Assembly: GCA_001784175.1 (NCBI GenBank)
Contig: MFPR01000031.1
Location: 1 to 43,779, forward strand
DNA from: Candidatus Lindowbacteria bacterium RIFCSPLOWO2_12_FULL_62_27
Lineage (GTDB): Bacteria > Lindowbacteria > 2-12-FULL-62-27
Direction: 5' to 3'
Length of the DNA: 43,779 nt
A program made the position numbers and the translations under genes. The stretch's first letter is position 1; each line of letters starts with the position of its first letter. The notes below the pieces were generated by a model. It was not told the DNA's origin, made no database searches, and saw only the letters and a program-made list of their open reading frames with translations. This document shows positions 32,528 through 43,500 of this stretch, in pieces.

Positions 32528-35344
32528 CTATCTGCGCTTCGCGGCGACGATCGCCGCCGAGTGGCCGCCCAAGGGCAGCGTCAAGCTGCCATTCTTGACG
32601 GTGAGTTTCCGGCCGTCCAGCTCATTTGTATACGTTCCGTCCTTGAATTCGGGCGCAACCGCAAGACTCACCGTCGCCGTGTCCGGCGAGCGGTTGAGCG
32701 CCACGAGCACGCGATCTTCGAAGTAGGTTTTCAGGAACACGTATCGGTCCGGTTCCACGAGGAGGGCGCGCCGGCTGCCGTAGCGGAGCGCCGGATGGCG
32801 CCGGCGCAGAGCGGAGACGCCGGAAAAATGCGCGAGGACATCCTTTTCCGCAGCTGTCAGCTGCTCTCCGAACCGCATGTCCCGGCGGTTGTCCGGATCG
32901 CCCGCGCCGGAAATCCCGAACTCGTCTCCATAATAGATCATCGGCACGCCGTCGAGCGCGAGGAGGAACGTCATCGCGAGTTTGATCCGAGCGTAACGTT
33001 CGGGACGGTCCACCGCGGGCGGCCGACGCCAGCCCACTTCCTCCTCGTCCGGTTCCTTTGGGTCCGGCAGATCGCCGTCGGCGTAGGCCATGAAGCGGGA
33101 TTTGTCATGATTGCCGATCAACGTCGACATGATCGTTTCCTTCCCGTAAATCCGTTCGGACGCCGACAGCGACGCTTCGAGATCCTGAAAGCCGGACTGT
33201 TCCAGCGCGAAAACGGATTTGACCGTGTCGTAGAGCGGAAAATCGAACTGGCCGTCCAGCATGTTCGGCCCGACGAAGGACATGATACCGCGGCGGTCCC
33301 GGAAGGTTTCGCCGACCAGATACAGGGGTTCGCTCCGCTCGCGCTCAAGCGTGTCCCGGAACGCCGACCGGAACTTTCTCCAGAAGCTCGGCGGGATGTG
33401 TTTGACCGCATCGAGCCGAAACCCGTCCAGTTGCGCGGTCCTTGCCCACCAGATGGAATTCTCGATGAGCGCGCGTTCGGCTTCGGCGTTCGAAAAATCA
33501 AACGCGGGCAGGAAAGGCTCAAACCATGTCGTGAACGCATATTCGTCCCACAGCCGCAAATTCTTGCGGCCGTCCGGCAGGAGGAGCGAGCCAAACCAGT
33601 CCGGGTGCGCAAGCCGGTACGGATGGGATTCGTGAACATGCTTGAGCACGAGGTCGACGATGATCCGGATGCCCCGGCGGTGCGCGCGGCCGACCAGACC
33701 GGCCAGCCCCCGCATGTCTCCGAAATGCGGATCGACCTCCGTACTCGAGACCGGCCAGTATCCGTGGTATCCGCTGTACCAGCGATAGGGCGGCAGGTAT
33801 TCGAGGAACGCGGTGTCAGGATTGCGGTTGAGCGGCGAAAGCCACAGGACGTTGACGCCGAGCCGGTCGAAATATCCATCGTCGATTTTTTTCGCGAGGC
33901 CCGCAAGGTCCCCGCCGTGATAATTCGCCTGCGGGAGAAGGTCGGCATGGGAAACGGGCCGGTCGTTGGACGGATCGCCGTTGGCAAAGCGATCCAGAAA
34001 AACAAAATAAATGACGCCATCCTGCCAGCGGAATTTTTCGGCCTCGGCCAGAGGACACCGGACCGCCGGGCTGACGCGGCCTTTGCGGTCGGCGGCCACC
34101 ACCCGTACCCAGGAGCCCGCGGGCGCGCCCTTGCGGGAAATCCGGACACGATCGCTCAACCGCTCGAATGCTACGGGGCGGCTCGATCCTTCCCGTGTCT
34201 GAAGGACGACCGAAACGTCCCGGATCGGCTCGTCGCCCGGCACAAGCGCGACTTCGATGTCCGAGCGGGTTTGGCGGTCTGCATAAGCGTGCGGGTTTCG
34301 ACCGGTCCCCGCTCCTTCCAGCGTGATGATCGAATTGAATCCGCCGAACCCGTCCGGCGTCGAGTCGGGATTGGACGGATCGGGAATCCAGTTGCCATCG
34401 ACGACGAATTTGTAGGTGTACGCGCCCGGCTCCAGCCAAGCGCGGGCCTCGTAGGTTCCGTCGCCGTCCGGATCGGTCATGGGCGTTTTGTCCTGGTTCC
34501 AGTCATTGAAGGATCCGGCCACGATGATTTTTTGCGGCTGGGCGGAAGGCTTGTGCGAAAACACCTGAACGCCGCGGCGGGCGACCGCCAGCGTCAGAAC
34601 AGCGCTCAGGCGCGTATCGCCGGATTCGTCCAGCACCCACAGCGGCAGATCGAGGATGCCGGAAAAGTTCGCGTTGGGCCGGACGTGCAGTTCAAACGAC
34701 TCCGGCACGAACGCGGCCCCCACGTTCGGGTGCGGCGCGATCTTCAAACGATTGTTTTTTCCAGGAGAAAAAAATCGGTGCAGGTCGATGATCTCGACCT
34801 CGCCGGCGTTGACCGGCATGACCGGAATCCAGCCCACATACGCGGCGGGCGAATCCGACAGTCCGCCGGCCGGCGGAAGGTCGTACCACTCGCGCGCGGG
34901 CGGCAGCGGCGGCGCCGGCGGGACCTTGCTGACCTGGCGGTCATCGGTCACATAAAAAAGGGCGTTGTCATCCTGGTCCTTCTTGAATCCCGGCGGCGAT
35001 ATCCACTCATGGTCATCGAGGACGAATTTGAACCGGTGCTCGCCGGGCGCGATCGCCAATTTTATTTCGTACAGATGCTCGTCCACCCTGGACATCGCAT
35101 GCCGCTCATCGGTCACTACGCCGCCCTGGTTGTCGCCCCAGTTGTTGAAGGACCCCGCCACATAGACGCTCCGGACGTCGCGAACCTCGATACGGAAGAC
35201 GACGCTTCCATCGGACGACGCCAGATCGTGGATTTTGACGATCTCGAACGCGAACGCGCGATCCAAAGTCCCCGCCCGATCCGACAGAGCCCAGAAGACA
35301 GCCCAGACAAGAGCAAGCCGCACACCCCGCGACTGTAGGATCAT
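32528..35344 (-). CDS. Exported GH13 alpha-amylase with two N-terminal glycogen-binding domains
   Basis: 938 residues from the ATG at 35342-35344 (MILQSRGVRLALVWAVFWAL..., cleavage near RAFA). The frame also opens at a TTG at 35401, but the extra 19 residues lack leader character. Domain order: an AMPK-beta-like glycogen-binding domain (~25-115; VYVAGSFNNWG, GEHRFKFVLDD, KKDQDDNA), which is closest to the repeats of the 19149-20249 protein; a spacer beta domain; a second glycogen-binding domain (~270-350; IIVAGSFNDWNQ, AYTYKFVVDGNW); then a GH13 barrel (~450-850). Catalytic residues are Asp645 in GFRLDAVKH, Glu679 in LVGETF and Asp747 in GNHDKSR. Region I reads IVDLVLKH, with Lys where GH13 enzymes usually have Asn. 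The product probably degrades exported or external alpha-glucan. It is divergent from glgB across an 89-base gap and followed 19 bases later by a second amylase. Confidence 0.9.
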   Translation of the reverse strand: MILQSRGVRLALVWAVFWALSDRAGTLDRAFAFEIVKIHDLASSDGSVVFRIEVRDVRSVYVAGSFNNWGDNQGGVVTDERHAMSRVDEHLYEIKLAIAPGEHRFKFVLDDHEWISPPGFKKDQDDNALFYVTDDRQVSKVPPAPPLPPAREWYDLPPAGGLSDSPAAYVGWIPVMPVNAGEVEIIDLHRFFSPGKNNRLKIAPHPNVGAAFVPESFELHVRPNANFSGILDLPLWVLDESGDTRLSAVLTLAVARRGVQVFSHKPSAQPQKIIVAGSFNDWNQDKTPMTDPDGDGTYEARAWLEPGAYTYKFVVDGNWIPDPSNPDSTPDGFGGFNSIITLEGAGTGRNPHAYADRQTRSDIEVALVPGDEPIRDVSVVLQTREGSSRPVAFERLSDRVRISRKGAPAGSWVRVVAADRKGRVSPAVRCPLAEAEKFRWQDGVIYFVFLDRFANGDPSNDRPVSHADLLPQANYHGGDLAGLAKKIDDGYFDRLGVNVLWLSPLNRNPDTAFLEYLPPYRWYSGYHGYWPVSSTEVDPHFGDMRGLAGLVGRAHRRGIRIIVDLVLKHVHESHPYRLAHPDWFGSLLLPDGRKNLRLWDEYAFTTWFEPFLPAFDFSNAEAERALIENSIWWARTAQLDGFRLDAVKHIPPSFWRKFRSAFRDTLERERSEPLYLVGETFRDRRGIMSFVGPNMLDGQFDFPLYDTVKSVFALEQSGFQDLEASLSASERIYGKETIMSTLIGNHDKSRFMAYADGDLPDPKEPDEEEVGWRRPPAVDRPERYARIKLAMTFLLALDGVPMIYYGDEFGISGAGDPDNRRDMRFGEQLTAAEKDVLAHFSGVSALRRRHPALRYGSRRALLVEPDRYVFLKTYFEDRVLVALNRSPDTATVSLAVAPEFKDGTYTNELDGRKLTVKNGSLTLPLGGHSAAIVAAKRR

Positions 35345-35433
35345 GGTCAGGGACCGTATCACGTTCCGCGAACCTTGTCGAATAGGCGGTCTGATTGTCA
35401 AACCCTTTTCCTTCGTGGTAGCCTCGCAATGAC

Positions 35434-37692
35434 ATGATCACGAGCATTGATCCGGATGACGCTCTACGACTGGTTCGGTCGACCCATCATGATCCTCAGC
35501 GGGTGCTGGGGATGCACATGGTCGAGGCGATGGGCAAGCGGGTGACCGCCGTGCGGGCGTTTTTTCCGGACGCGAAAGAGGTTTTTGTCCAGGACAAGGG
35601 AAACGCGCGGCGGGCCTATCGGATGGACCGGGTGCATCCGGACGGGCTGTTCGAGGCGATTTTGTGGCGGCGGCCGGCGCCGTTCGAGTACGAGTTCCGG
35701 ATCGTCGATTACGCCGACCGCGAGCAGGTGGTGGAGGACGCCTACCATTATCCCGGCGATGAAGTCACGCCCTTTGACCGCTACCTGTTCAACCGGGCCG
35801 TCCACTACCGGATTTACGAAAAAATGGGAGCGAACCTGCGCACGGTGAAAGGTGTCGCCGGCGTGCACTTTTCCGTCTGGGCGCCGAACGCCCAGCGCGT
35901 GAGCGTCATCGGCGATTTCAACCGGTGGGACGGGCGGAAGCACCAGATGAAAGTTCATGAGGACTCCGGCGTGTGGGAGCTGTTCATCCCGAAGCTCAAG
36001 GAGGGGGAGAAATACAAATTCGAGATCAAAACCCGCGGGGGCGATCTGTACGTCAAGACCGACCCGTACGGATTTTATTTCGAGCCGCCGCCCGGCAACG
36101 CCGCCATTGTGCGAGACATCGGAACGTTCACTTGGCGGGACGGCGAATGGATGGAGGCGCGGCGGCAGACCGATCCACTCAAGCGGCCGATGATCATTTA
36201 CGAAGTCCACCTCGGCTCGTGGCGGCGCGTGCCGGAAGACAATTACCGTCCGCTCACGTACCGCGAAGCGGTCGACCAGCTGATTCCCTACGTCAAGGAG
36301 ATGGGATACACCCACATTGAGATGATGCCCGTCATGGAGCATCCCTTCGACGGGTCGTGGGGATATCAGGTCACCGGCTATTACGCGCCGACGTGGCGGT
36401 ACGGCACGCCGCAGGATTTCATGTATTTCGTCGACACGGCGCACCAAAACGGCATCGGAGTGATTCTCGACTGGGTGCCGGCGCATTTTCCCAAGGACGC
36501 GCACGCGCTCGTTTTTTTCGACGGCACCGCGCTTTATGAGCACGCCGATCCGCGCCAGGGTGAGCATCCGGACTGGGGCACGAAGGTGTTCAACTTCGGT
36601 CGAGCCGAGGTCAAGAATTACCTGATTTCGAACGCGCTGTTCTGGCTCGACAAGTTTCACATCGACGGCCTGCGGGTGGACGCCGTCGCATCCCTGCTGT
36701 ATCTGGATTACAGCCGCAAAGAGGGCGAGTGGATTCCGAACTGTTACGGGGGCCGGGAGAACCTGGAGGCGATCGAGTTTGTTAAGCATCTCAACTCGAA
36801 AGTCTACGAATATTTTCCGGGCGTCCTCATGATCGCCGAGGAGTCGACGGCATGGCCGATGGTGTCGCGGCCGGCCTATATGGGCGGGCTGGGATTTGGC
36901 CTCAAGTGGAACATGGGCTGGATGCACGACGTGCTGGACTACATGACGAAGGACACGGTGTACCGGCGGTTCCACCACAACCAGCTCACGTTCGGACTGC
37001 TTTACGCCTACAACGAAAATTTCATCCTCCCCTTTTCGCACGACGAGGTGACGCACGGCAAAGGCAGCCTCATCGGCAAGATGCCGGGCGATCCCTGGCA
37101 GAAATTTGCGAACCTCCGGCTCCTCTTCACCTTCATGGCGGGCCACCCCGGGAAAATCCTGCATTTCATGGGCTCGGAGTTCGGGCAGTTCGACGAGTGG
37201 AATTTCCAGAAGAGCCTCGACTGGCACCTGCTCGCCTACGGACCGCACTGGACGCTGAAGGAGGCGGTCAAGCGCCTGAATTTCCTGGTGCGCCGCGAGC
37301 CCGCGCTGCACGAAATCGACTTTTCCCATGAAGGATTCCAATGGATCAACGCGAACGACTCGGACAACTCGGTGCTGTCGTTCGTGCGCAGGGGCGCGAA
37401 GGCGGACGATCACCTGGTGTTCGTCCTGAATTTCACGCCGGTGCCGCGCTACGACTACACGATCGGCGTGCCGGCGTCCGGATTTTATTTCGAGATTTTC
37501 AACAGCGACGCCAAACGGTTCGGCGGATCCGGCGTCGGCAACGGCCGGGGAGTTGCGGCGTGGAAAGAGGAGGGATTCGGCCAGCCGGCGATGACGCGCG
37601 TTACCGTGCCGCCGCTCGGCGGGATCATTCTCAAGCCCGCGGCCGGCCGGGCGCCTGCGCCCTTTCCCGCGACGGAGGACGAGAAGGCATGA
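35434..37692 (+). CDS. glgB: 1,4-alpha-glucan branching enzyme (GlgB, GH13)
   Basis: A cytoplasmic enzyme of 752 residues that makes alpha-1,6 branches in glycogen. It has the usual two N-terminal beta domains (~10-100, and a CBM48 at ~135-225 with [20 protein letters not shown]), then a GH13 barrel. The start is [11 protein letters not shown]; landmarks are [29 protein letters not shown], nucleophile Asp416 in [17 protein letters not shown], acid/base Glu469 in [10 protein letters not shown] and Asp537 in FSHDEV. A C-terminal all-beta domain follows from ~640. Length and motifs match bacterial GlgB. No leader is present, in contrast to the divergent amylases. The ribosome-binding site before the ATG at 35434 is weak. 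The stop overlaps the malQ start by 4 bases (ATGA), so the pair is translationally coupled. Confidence 0.96.
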   Translation: MITSIDPDDALRLVRSTHHDPQRVLGMHMVEAMGKRVTAVRAFFPDAKEVFVQDKGNARRAYRMDRVHPDGLFEAILWRRPAPFEYEFRIVDYADREQVVEDAYHYPGDEVTPFDRYLFNRAVHYRIYEKMGANLRTVKGVAGVHFSVWAPNAQRVSVIGDFNRWDGRKHQMKVHEDSGVWELFIPKLKEGEKYKFEIKTRGGDLYVKTDPYGFYFEPPPGNAAIVRDIGTFTWRDGEWMEARRQTDPLKRPMIIYEVHLGSWRRVPEDNYRPLTYREAVDQLIPYVKEMGYTHIEMMPVMEHPFDGSWGYQVTGYYAPTWRYGTPQDFMYFVDTAHQNGIGVILDWVPAHFPKDAHALVFFDGTALYEHADPRQGEHPDWGTKVFNFGRAEVKNYLISNALFWLDKFHIDGLRVDAVASLLYLDYSRKEGEWIPNCYGGRENLEAIEFVKHLNSKVYEYFPGVLMIAEESTAWPMVSRPAYMGGLGFGLKWNMGWMHDVLDYMTKDTVYRRFHHNQLTFGLLYAYNENFILPFSHDEVTHGKGSLIGKMPGDPWQKFANLRLLFTFMAGHPGKILHFMGSEFGQFDEWNFQKSLDWHLLAYGPHWTLKEAVKRLNFLVRREPALHEIDFSHEGFQWINANDSDNSVLSFVRRGAKADDHLVFVLNFTPVPRYDYTIGVPASGFYFEIFNSDAKRFGGSGVGNGRGVAAWKEEGFGQPAMTRVTVPPLGGIILKPAAGRAPAPFPATEDEKA

Positions 37693-39536
37693 CCATCGAA
37701 TCCGTTCTCTCGACGGTCAACGGGCCCAAGTGGCAGAGGATTGGCCTCGACCGGAAAGCCGGCGTGATGGTTCCGCTCTGGTCGCTTCGCACGCGGCGGA
37801 ACGCCGGCATCGGGGAGGTTCTCGACTTGGAACTGCTGGTCGACTGGTGCGCCGCCACGGGCCAGAAACTCATCCAGCTTCTGCCGGTGAATGATACCGC
37901 CTACGACGCGCCGCCCTACTGCTCCTGCTCGGCCTTCGCGCTCAACCCCGTGTACCTGTCGCTCCGGGACATTCCGGGCATCGATCCGAGGGAGGTCGAC
38001 CATATCCGGCGGGAATTCGAGCGGCAGGATCGAATCGTCTATTACAAAATCCGCGGCGAAAAAATGCGGCTTCTGTGGGGCGCCTACCAGCGCGCGAAGG
38101 AAAGCCTGGGGCACGATCAGAGTTTTATTCAGTTTTGCAGGGACACGGCATTCTGGCTCGACGTGTACGCCGTGTTCATGGTGATGAAGGACAAGCACGA
38201 GCAGAAAAGCTGGAAGAGCTGGACCGACGCGCCGCGCGGCACGCCGCAGTTCATCGCGGAAACGGCGCAGCGGTACCCGGACGAGGTGGGGTTCTACCGG
38301 TACCTGCAATGGCACTGCGACCGGCAATGGCGGCGGGTACGGAAATACGCGAACGACCGCGGCGTGCTGATCAAGGGCGATATTCCATATTTATTGAACA
38401 ACGACGCGGCCGACGTCTGGGCGTGGCCGGAATATTTCCACCTGGACCTGGCCGCCGGGTGCCCGCCGGATTTTTACAACGCCGAAGGCCAGTACTGGAG
38501 TTTCCCGACCTACCGCTGGGGCGACATGGAAAAGGAGGGAAACCACTGGTGGATCGAGCGGCTCCGGCACGCGGAAAAATATTTCGACATTTTCCGCATC
38601 GACCACGTGCTCGGGTTTTTCCGCATCTGGTCCATTCCCGCCGGCGAGTCGGCGGTGTACGGCCAGTACGTGCCGGCCAGCCGTGTGACGCAGGACATCC
38701 TGCGGCAGCATCACATTTCCGAGGAGGAAGAGCGGGACCTGCGAGACCGCCGGATACTTTTGCCCGCGTATCAGGAAAACGGCGCTTACGCCTTTCGGTG
38801 GGAATTCGTGAAAGACGCGGCCGGCCAGTCGCTGCCCGAGGATTTGAAACAGAGGCTGCAGGGACTCGAACGATATTTTCCCGAAAACGACGAAATCCAA
38901 AACGACCTCTGGAAAGAACACGGCGCGAAACTCCTGTCCCTCCTCAGCCGCAACACCGATATGCTCATCTGCGCGGAGGACCTCGGCACGGTCCCGCCGT
39001 GCGTGCGGCCGGCGCTGGAAGACCTGGGCATCACGAAGCTTCTGGTGGACCGCTGGACGAAGTACGCGCCGACGAAGGCCGAGAAGGAGCGGGGCTTTCA
39101 GGAATACTGGATCGAACCGTGGGAATACGATCCGATTTCCGTTTCCTCGCCGAGCAACCACGACATGCCGACGCTCCGGGGCTGGTGGCTGGAACTGGGC
39201 GCGACGGAGGCCGGCCGGAAGGACCGCTGGGAGCAATTCAACCGGTTCGGCTGGCACGGCGACATGCCGGAGGAGCTGAAAGCGGGAAACGTCCGGTTCC
39301 TGTTGAAACGCAACCTCGACGGCGAATCAATTTTCGTGATTTTTCTCATCCAAGACATCCTCGACACCAATCCCGCATGGCAGAACGATAACCCCAACGA
39401 CGACCGCATCAACCTCCCGGGCACCTACTCCGACACCAACTGGAGCTGGCGGATGCGGGTTCCGCTGGAAGACCTGTGCGGAGACCGGGAGTTCAACCGC
39501 AAGTACAGGGAGATGGTGAAGGACAGCGGGCGGTGA
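37689..39536 (+). CDS. malQ: 4-alpha-glucanotransferase (MalQ/amylomaltase, GH77)
   Basis: A 615-residue cytoplasmic enzyme that transfers alpha-1,4-glucan segments between maltodextrins. Its ATG at 37689 overlaps the glgB stop. GH77 features: [58 protein letters not shown], nucleophile Asp305 in [13 protein letters not shown], acid/base Glu430 in CAEDLGTVP and Asp492 in [12 protein letters not shown]. The sequence resembles the plant DPE2/Bacteroidetes-like branch of GH77 more than the short Thermus type, but without N-terminal starch-binding domains (judged by eye). The open frame extends upstream inside glgB but is a shadow. It ends 13 bases before the convergent PorV-like gene, with no clear terminator between them. 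Confidence 0.94.
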   Translation: MTIESVLSTVNGPKWQRIGLDRKAGVMVPLWSLRTRRNAGIGEVLDLELLVDWCAATGQKLIQLLPVNDTAYDAPPYCSCSAFALNPVYLSLRDIPGIDPREVDHIRREFERQDRIVYYKIRGEKMRLLWGAYQRAKESLGHDQSFIQFCRDTAFWLDVYAVFMVMKDKHEQKSWKSWTDAPRGTPQFIAETAQRYPDEVGFYRYLQWHCDRQWRRVRKYANDRGVLIKGDIPYLLNNDAADVWAWPEYFHLDLAAGCPPDFYNAEGQYWSFPTYRWGDMEKEGNHWWIERLRHAEKYFDIFRIDHVLGFFRIWSIPAGESAVYGQYVPASRVTQDILRQHHISEEEERDLRDRRILLPAYQENGAYAFRWEFVKDAAGQSLPEDLKQRLQGLERYFPENDEIQNDLWKEHGAKLLSLLSRNTDMLICAEDLGTVPPCVRPALEDLGITKLLVDRWTKYAPTKAEKERGFQEYWIEPWEYDPISVSSPSNHDMPTLRGWWLELGATEAGRKDRWEQFNRFGWHGDMPEELKAGNVRFLLKRNLDGESIFVIFLIQDILDTNPAWQNDNPNDDRINLPGTYSDTNWSWRMRVPLEDLCGDREFNRKYREMVKDSGR

Positions 39537-39549
39537 GGTTCAGCCCGGA

Positions 39550-40518
39550 CTAGAACTCGTACCCGAAATTGAACCGGTGCGCGTTTTTCAAATCGCCGGC
39601 GGGCGTGAACGTGTAGTTGAATTCCATCGCCTTCATCCGGATTCCGAATCCGCCCGTGAACCACCGGTCCAGATCCCGCCGACGGCGGTCATAGCCGATC
39701 CGAACGGCAAATATTTCCGCCGGCCAAATTTCCAGTCCCGCATTATAGTAGGGACGATGGTCCGACGGCAGATTCATGTCGATCCCGAGGCGCAGGGGCG
39801 TCTGGCTCTTGAACACGAGCGGATGAAAGGCCGCACCGAACTTGTAATTGAGCGGCAGGTCGAATTTTTCGCTCTGGAACTTGATGTCCGTCCCAAAATT
39901 CTGAACCGCGGCCCCCACGTAAAACTGCTCAAACAGCCGCCACCGAAGACCCGCGTCCAGCGCCCAGGCTTCGCCTTTGATCGAATCGATTCTGGACTGA
40001 ATAAATTTTCCCGACACGCCGAACGCGCCATGACTGTTGATCCGGCGGCCATACGAAACGGTCCACGCCAGATCGGCGGCGCTGAAATTGCCGATCCCCG
40101 TGACGGGATCACCGGCGGCGTCGACCTCCGTTCTCGCCATGTTCCCGGCGTCGAGATGAAATAACGCGAATCCCCATACGCCGTTGGTTTGCGTGGGTTG
40201 AACATACGCGAGGTAATTCATGTTGATGTCGGCGATATAATCGTGACGCGTAAACGAAACCCGCCGGCGATCCGTCCCGGCCAACCCGGCCGGGTTCCAG
40301 TAAATCGCGTCCACGCTCGACGCGTCGGCCACCCCCGACCCGCCCTGCGCCTCATATCGCGCGCCCGGATCGATTTTCAGAAATTGCGCGCCCGTGGTCC
40401 CGGCGTTCCGGTGCGGACCTCCGGCCTCGGATAAGGAATCGGTGTTGAACATGACCAGGAGCGACGCCAGACACCATGCAACGATCAGCCGTCCCAGCCG
40501 TCGAATCCCGTCGTTCAT
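39550..40518 (-). CDS. PorV/PorQ-family outer-membrane beta-barrel protein
   Basis: A 322-residue protein from the ATG at 40516-40518, which overlaps the stop of the upstream gene by 4 bases (ATGA). A leader (MNDGIRRLGRLIVAWCLASLLVMF) is followed by the family start TTGAQFLKIDPGARYEAQGG and SSVDAIYWNPAGLAG. Alternating beta strands follow, ending in an aromatic residue (FNFGYEF), as expected for an outer-membrane barrel. PorV and PorQ act in type IX secretion, where they receive proteins with C-terminal sorting domains. The coupled upstream gene encodes exactly such a C-terminal domain. A longer frame from 40626 is a shadow inside that gene. Confidence 0.85.
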   Translation of the reverse strand: MNDGIRRLGRLIVAWCLASLLVMFNTDSLSEAGGPHRNAGTTGAQFLKIDPGARYEAQGGSGVADASSVDAIYWNPAGLAGTDRRRVSFTRHDYIADINMNYLAYVQPTQTNGVWGFALFHLDAGNMARTEVDAAGDPVTGIGNFSAADLAWTVSYGRRINSHGAFGVSGKFIQSRIDSIKGEAWALDAGLRWRLFEQFYVGAAVQNFGTDIKFQSEKFDLPLNYKFGAAFHPLVFKSQTPLRLGIDMNLPSDHRPYYNAGLEIWPAEIFAVRIGYDRRRRDLDRWFTGGFGIRMKAMEFNYTFTPAGDLKNAHRFNFGYEF

Positions 40519-43500
40519 CTCACCACCGCCAGTTTGCCGATTCTCTTTTCGTTTCCGTCGCCGTCGATATGATAGATGTAAATCCCGCTCGACACCTTCT
40601 GCCCGCGCGAGTTTTTGGCGTCCCACTGAACCCTGCCCTGGCCGGTGGCGGACAGCTCGTCCACCAGTTCGCCTGTGAGGGTGTAGATGCGGATTTTGAC
40701 GTTCTGGGTCAGGTTGGCGAACGTGACGCCGGTGCCGGCCGCGCCGGTGAATTCAACGCCCGTCCGGGTATTGCCGTCGTTGGGTTTGAACGGATTCGGA
40801 TACACCACGATCGTGGACAGGTCTGGCGACACCGGCACGTTGACGAGGACTCGGAAGAAGGAAAACCCGCTCGTCATCGCCGTCACCGTGCTGTTCGCCA
40901 GATCCACGACTTGATTTTTCTCGTCGTCCACCAGTTCCCACACATTGGTGGTTTCGTTGAGCTTGAAGGCTCGCAGGTTGCTGCGCTCCAGCGCCGACGA
41001 CACGTCGGTCGCGTCGAATTTCAACTTGACTTCGATGTCCTTCGTCGCGGTCAGCGAACTCTTCGACGCCTTGATTTGGACGATGGACGCCTCCAGGGAC
41101 GTGTAGGACTTCAATTTGAAATCCGAGGTGACGGTGGCGTTCGCCGTGGTGATCGCCGGCGTGGTCGGATTGATGACGACCGAAAATGTCGTGCCTTCGG
41201 GAAATTTCCCGCCCGGAATCGCGGCCGCCACTTTCTGCTCGCCGCCGGAGGTGGAACTCACCGTGAAGTTCTGGCTGACGTTGAAGGCCGCGAACAACTC
41301 GAACGTGTCGGTGATCGACGTCGAATTCGACGCGCTCGCGTCCGCGCCGCTGTTGAGGTCCGCGCCGCGCGGTCGGCCCGATTTCAACGTCGCCGTGATG
41401 ACGCCGACCGCCGTGTCCGCTTTGGTGTCCGGTACCGTCGCTCGAAAGACGGCCGACTTGGTATCCAACCCTGCGATGGTGTCGGGGAAGCTGAGCAGCT
41501 CGACGTAAAACGCCGTGGTGATGTCGGCGCCGGAAGAGCTTTTGAAGACGAGGTCCGACGTGTCCACGGTGGCGTCGACGTTGGCCTGGCCGTTGTTCTG
41601 GATCGTTACGGTGATCAAAAACGTGTCGGTCAACACACCGGTGCCGACGCCGTCTTCCTTCAAAAACGTGTCCGAGGCGATCGTCAGCGACGCGATGGTC
41701 AAGTCCGCCGCGCGCTGGACATTCCACGAATCCGGCGTCGTCGCCGTCGTGTCGGTCGACGTGTTTGCGCCGCCGGAGACGGTTCCGCTGACGGTCGCGT
41801 TGAGGTCGACGTCCCCGGTCGTGGCCGAGGAGGAAATCGTCACGCTGTAGGTGCAATTGACGACCGCACCGATGGGCAGCGTATCGATGGTGAAGGTGGT
41901 GTCGGCGCTCGTCAGTGTTCCTGTAAATTGCGAAGTGAGGTCGGTCGATCCCTGACTGAATCGCAGGGTCGGGGTGGCGATGTTCGTGACGACGCCGTCA
42001 CCGATGTTGCGAAACTGCATCGTCACCACCAGACTCGTCTCGCTCCGGCTCACCACAAACGTCTCCGAACGCACTTGAACGATGTCCAGCACGCCGGCGC
42101 CCTGCAAATCCCACACGGCCGTGTCCGCCCCGGCTGTCGTGTCGGACAGCGTCAGGCTCGGGCGGTTGCCGTCGGCGCCGGTGCAGATCGCGTCAACGTA
42201 CACGGTCCCCGTTTCTACTTTCGCGTTGATGCTGACGGTGAACAGATATGTGTCGGTCCGCCCGCCCCCGACGCCGCTCGGATTCGAGCCGGAGGGGCTG
42301 ATCGTAAAACTGTCCGTGACATACCGGTTGTCCTCCGGCCGGAAAAAGGACAACTGAATGCTGTCGGACGGCAAACTCAGGCGGGCCTCGCCCGCGTTTT
42401 TAACGTACACCACGGCCGTGTAGCCGCTCTGACCCTGAAACACGATGGTGTTCGGCGACGAAACGGTGTCGACCAACAGTTGCGCCGGCGCCTGCACAAT
42501 CCATGTGTCCGGCCTCGTCGCGCGCGTATCCTCCGTGCCGCCCTGACTGTTCGCGTCGGTCCCGCTGCACGTCGCCTCGATCACCACCGGGCCCGTGTTC
42601 GCCGTGTTGCTTACGCTCACCACGTACGTGAACGTGTCCGACGTGTTGCCCGCGATGCTCGTCGGATTCGTTCCCGTTTTCCACAGGGCCGTAAAACTGT
42701 CGCCCGTGGCTGTCCCGTTCCACAAAAACGTCAGCGTGTCCATCGTGAGGTTCGCCGTCGCGTCTCCCGTGTTGCGCACCTCCACCGTCACCGTCACGCT
42801 GTCCGGTCCGTCCTGCGCGCGCGTCACCGAATCCGCAGCCGCCGCGACCTGCACGACCGACAGGGCCGCCCTGTTCTGAACCAGCACGGTGTCATACACC
42901 GTCGTGTCGTCGCCCGACGTTCCCCTGGACAGCCGGAGGTTCAGGTTGAATATGTCAAAGCCCGTCAGCGTCACGTCCACGCGAAGCTCGCCCGCCGAGT
43001 CGCCCGTCTGCGTCACTGTGTAGATGATCGTGTCCTCCGCGCCCGGCGCCAGCGTGGTCGTCCCGCTCATGAAGGTCGCCGTCGCCGTGCCCAGATAATC
43101 CGCCGCCGTGCCCGCCTCGCCGCTCGTCAGCCGGAACGCCAAATCGTCGAACGTAAACGTGTCCATGAGGGCCGTATCCAACGTCATGTTCTTGACAGTG
43201 ACCGTCACCGTCCAGTTCCGGGTCTGGCTGTCGCTCACGGTCTGACGCGACGCCTCCACGCGCGTGAACCGAAACGGCCTTGGAATGTCCACGGTCACGC
43301 TCGCCGTCGTGGCCGCGCCACTGTCCGACACCGTCCGCGAATCGTTCGCGTCCACGCCGTGGACGATCTGATTGACCGTCACAGTACCCGTATCCGACGC
43401 CGTCTTGTAAATCTGATAGAACGTGTCGTACGACCCGCCGGCCAGCGTCGCGCCGCGCGTGCTCGACACTTTCGTCCAAGAATCGGTGACGTTCGAAAAG

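Noticed and set aside
32171-35338. A 1055-codon open frame on the plus strand
   Set aside because: It is antisense to the amylase with intact GH13 motifs; its product is low-complexity Arg/Val/Pro-rich sequence.
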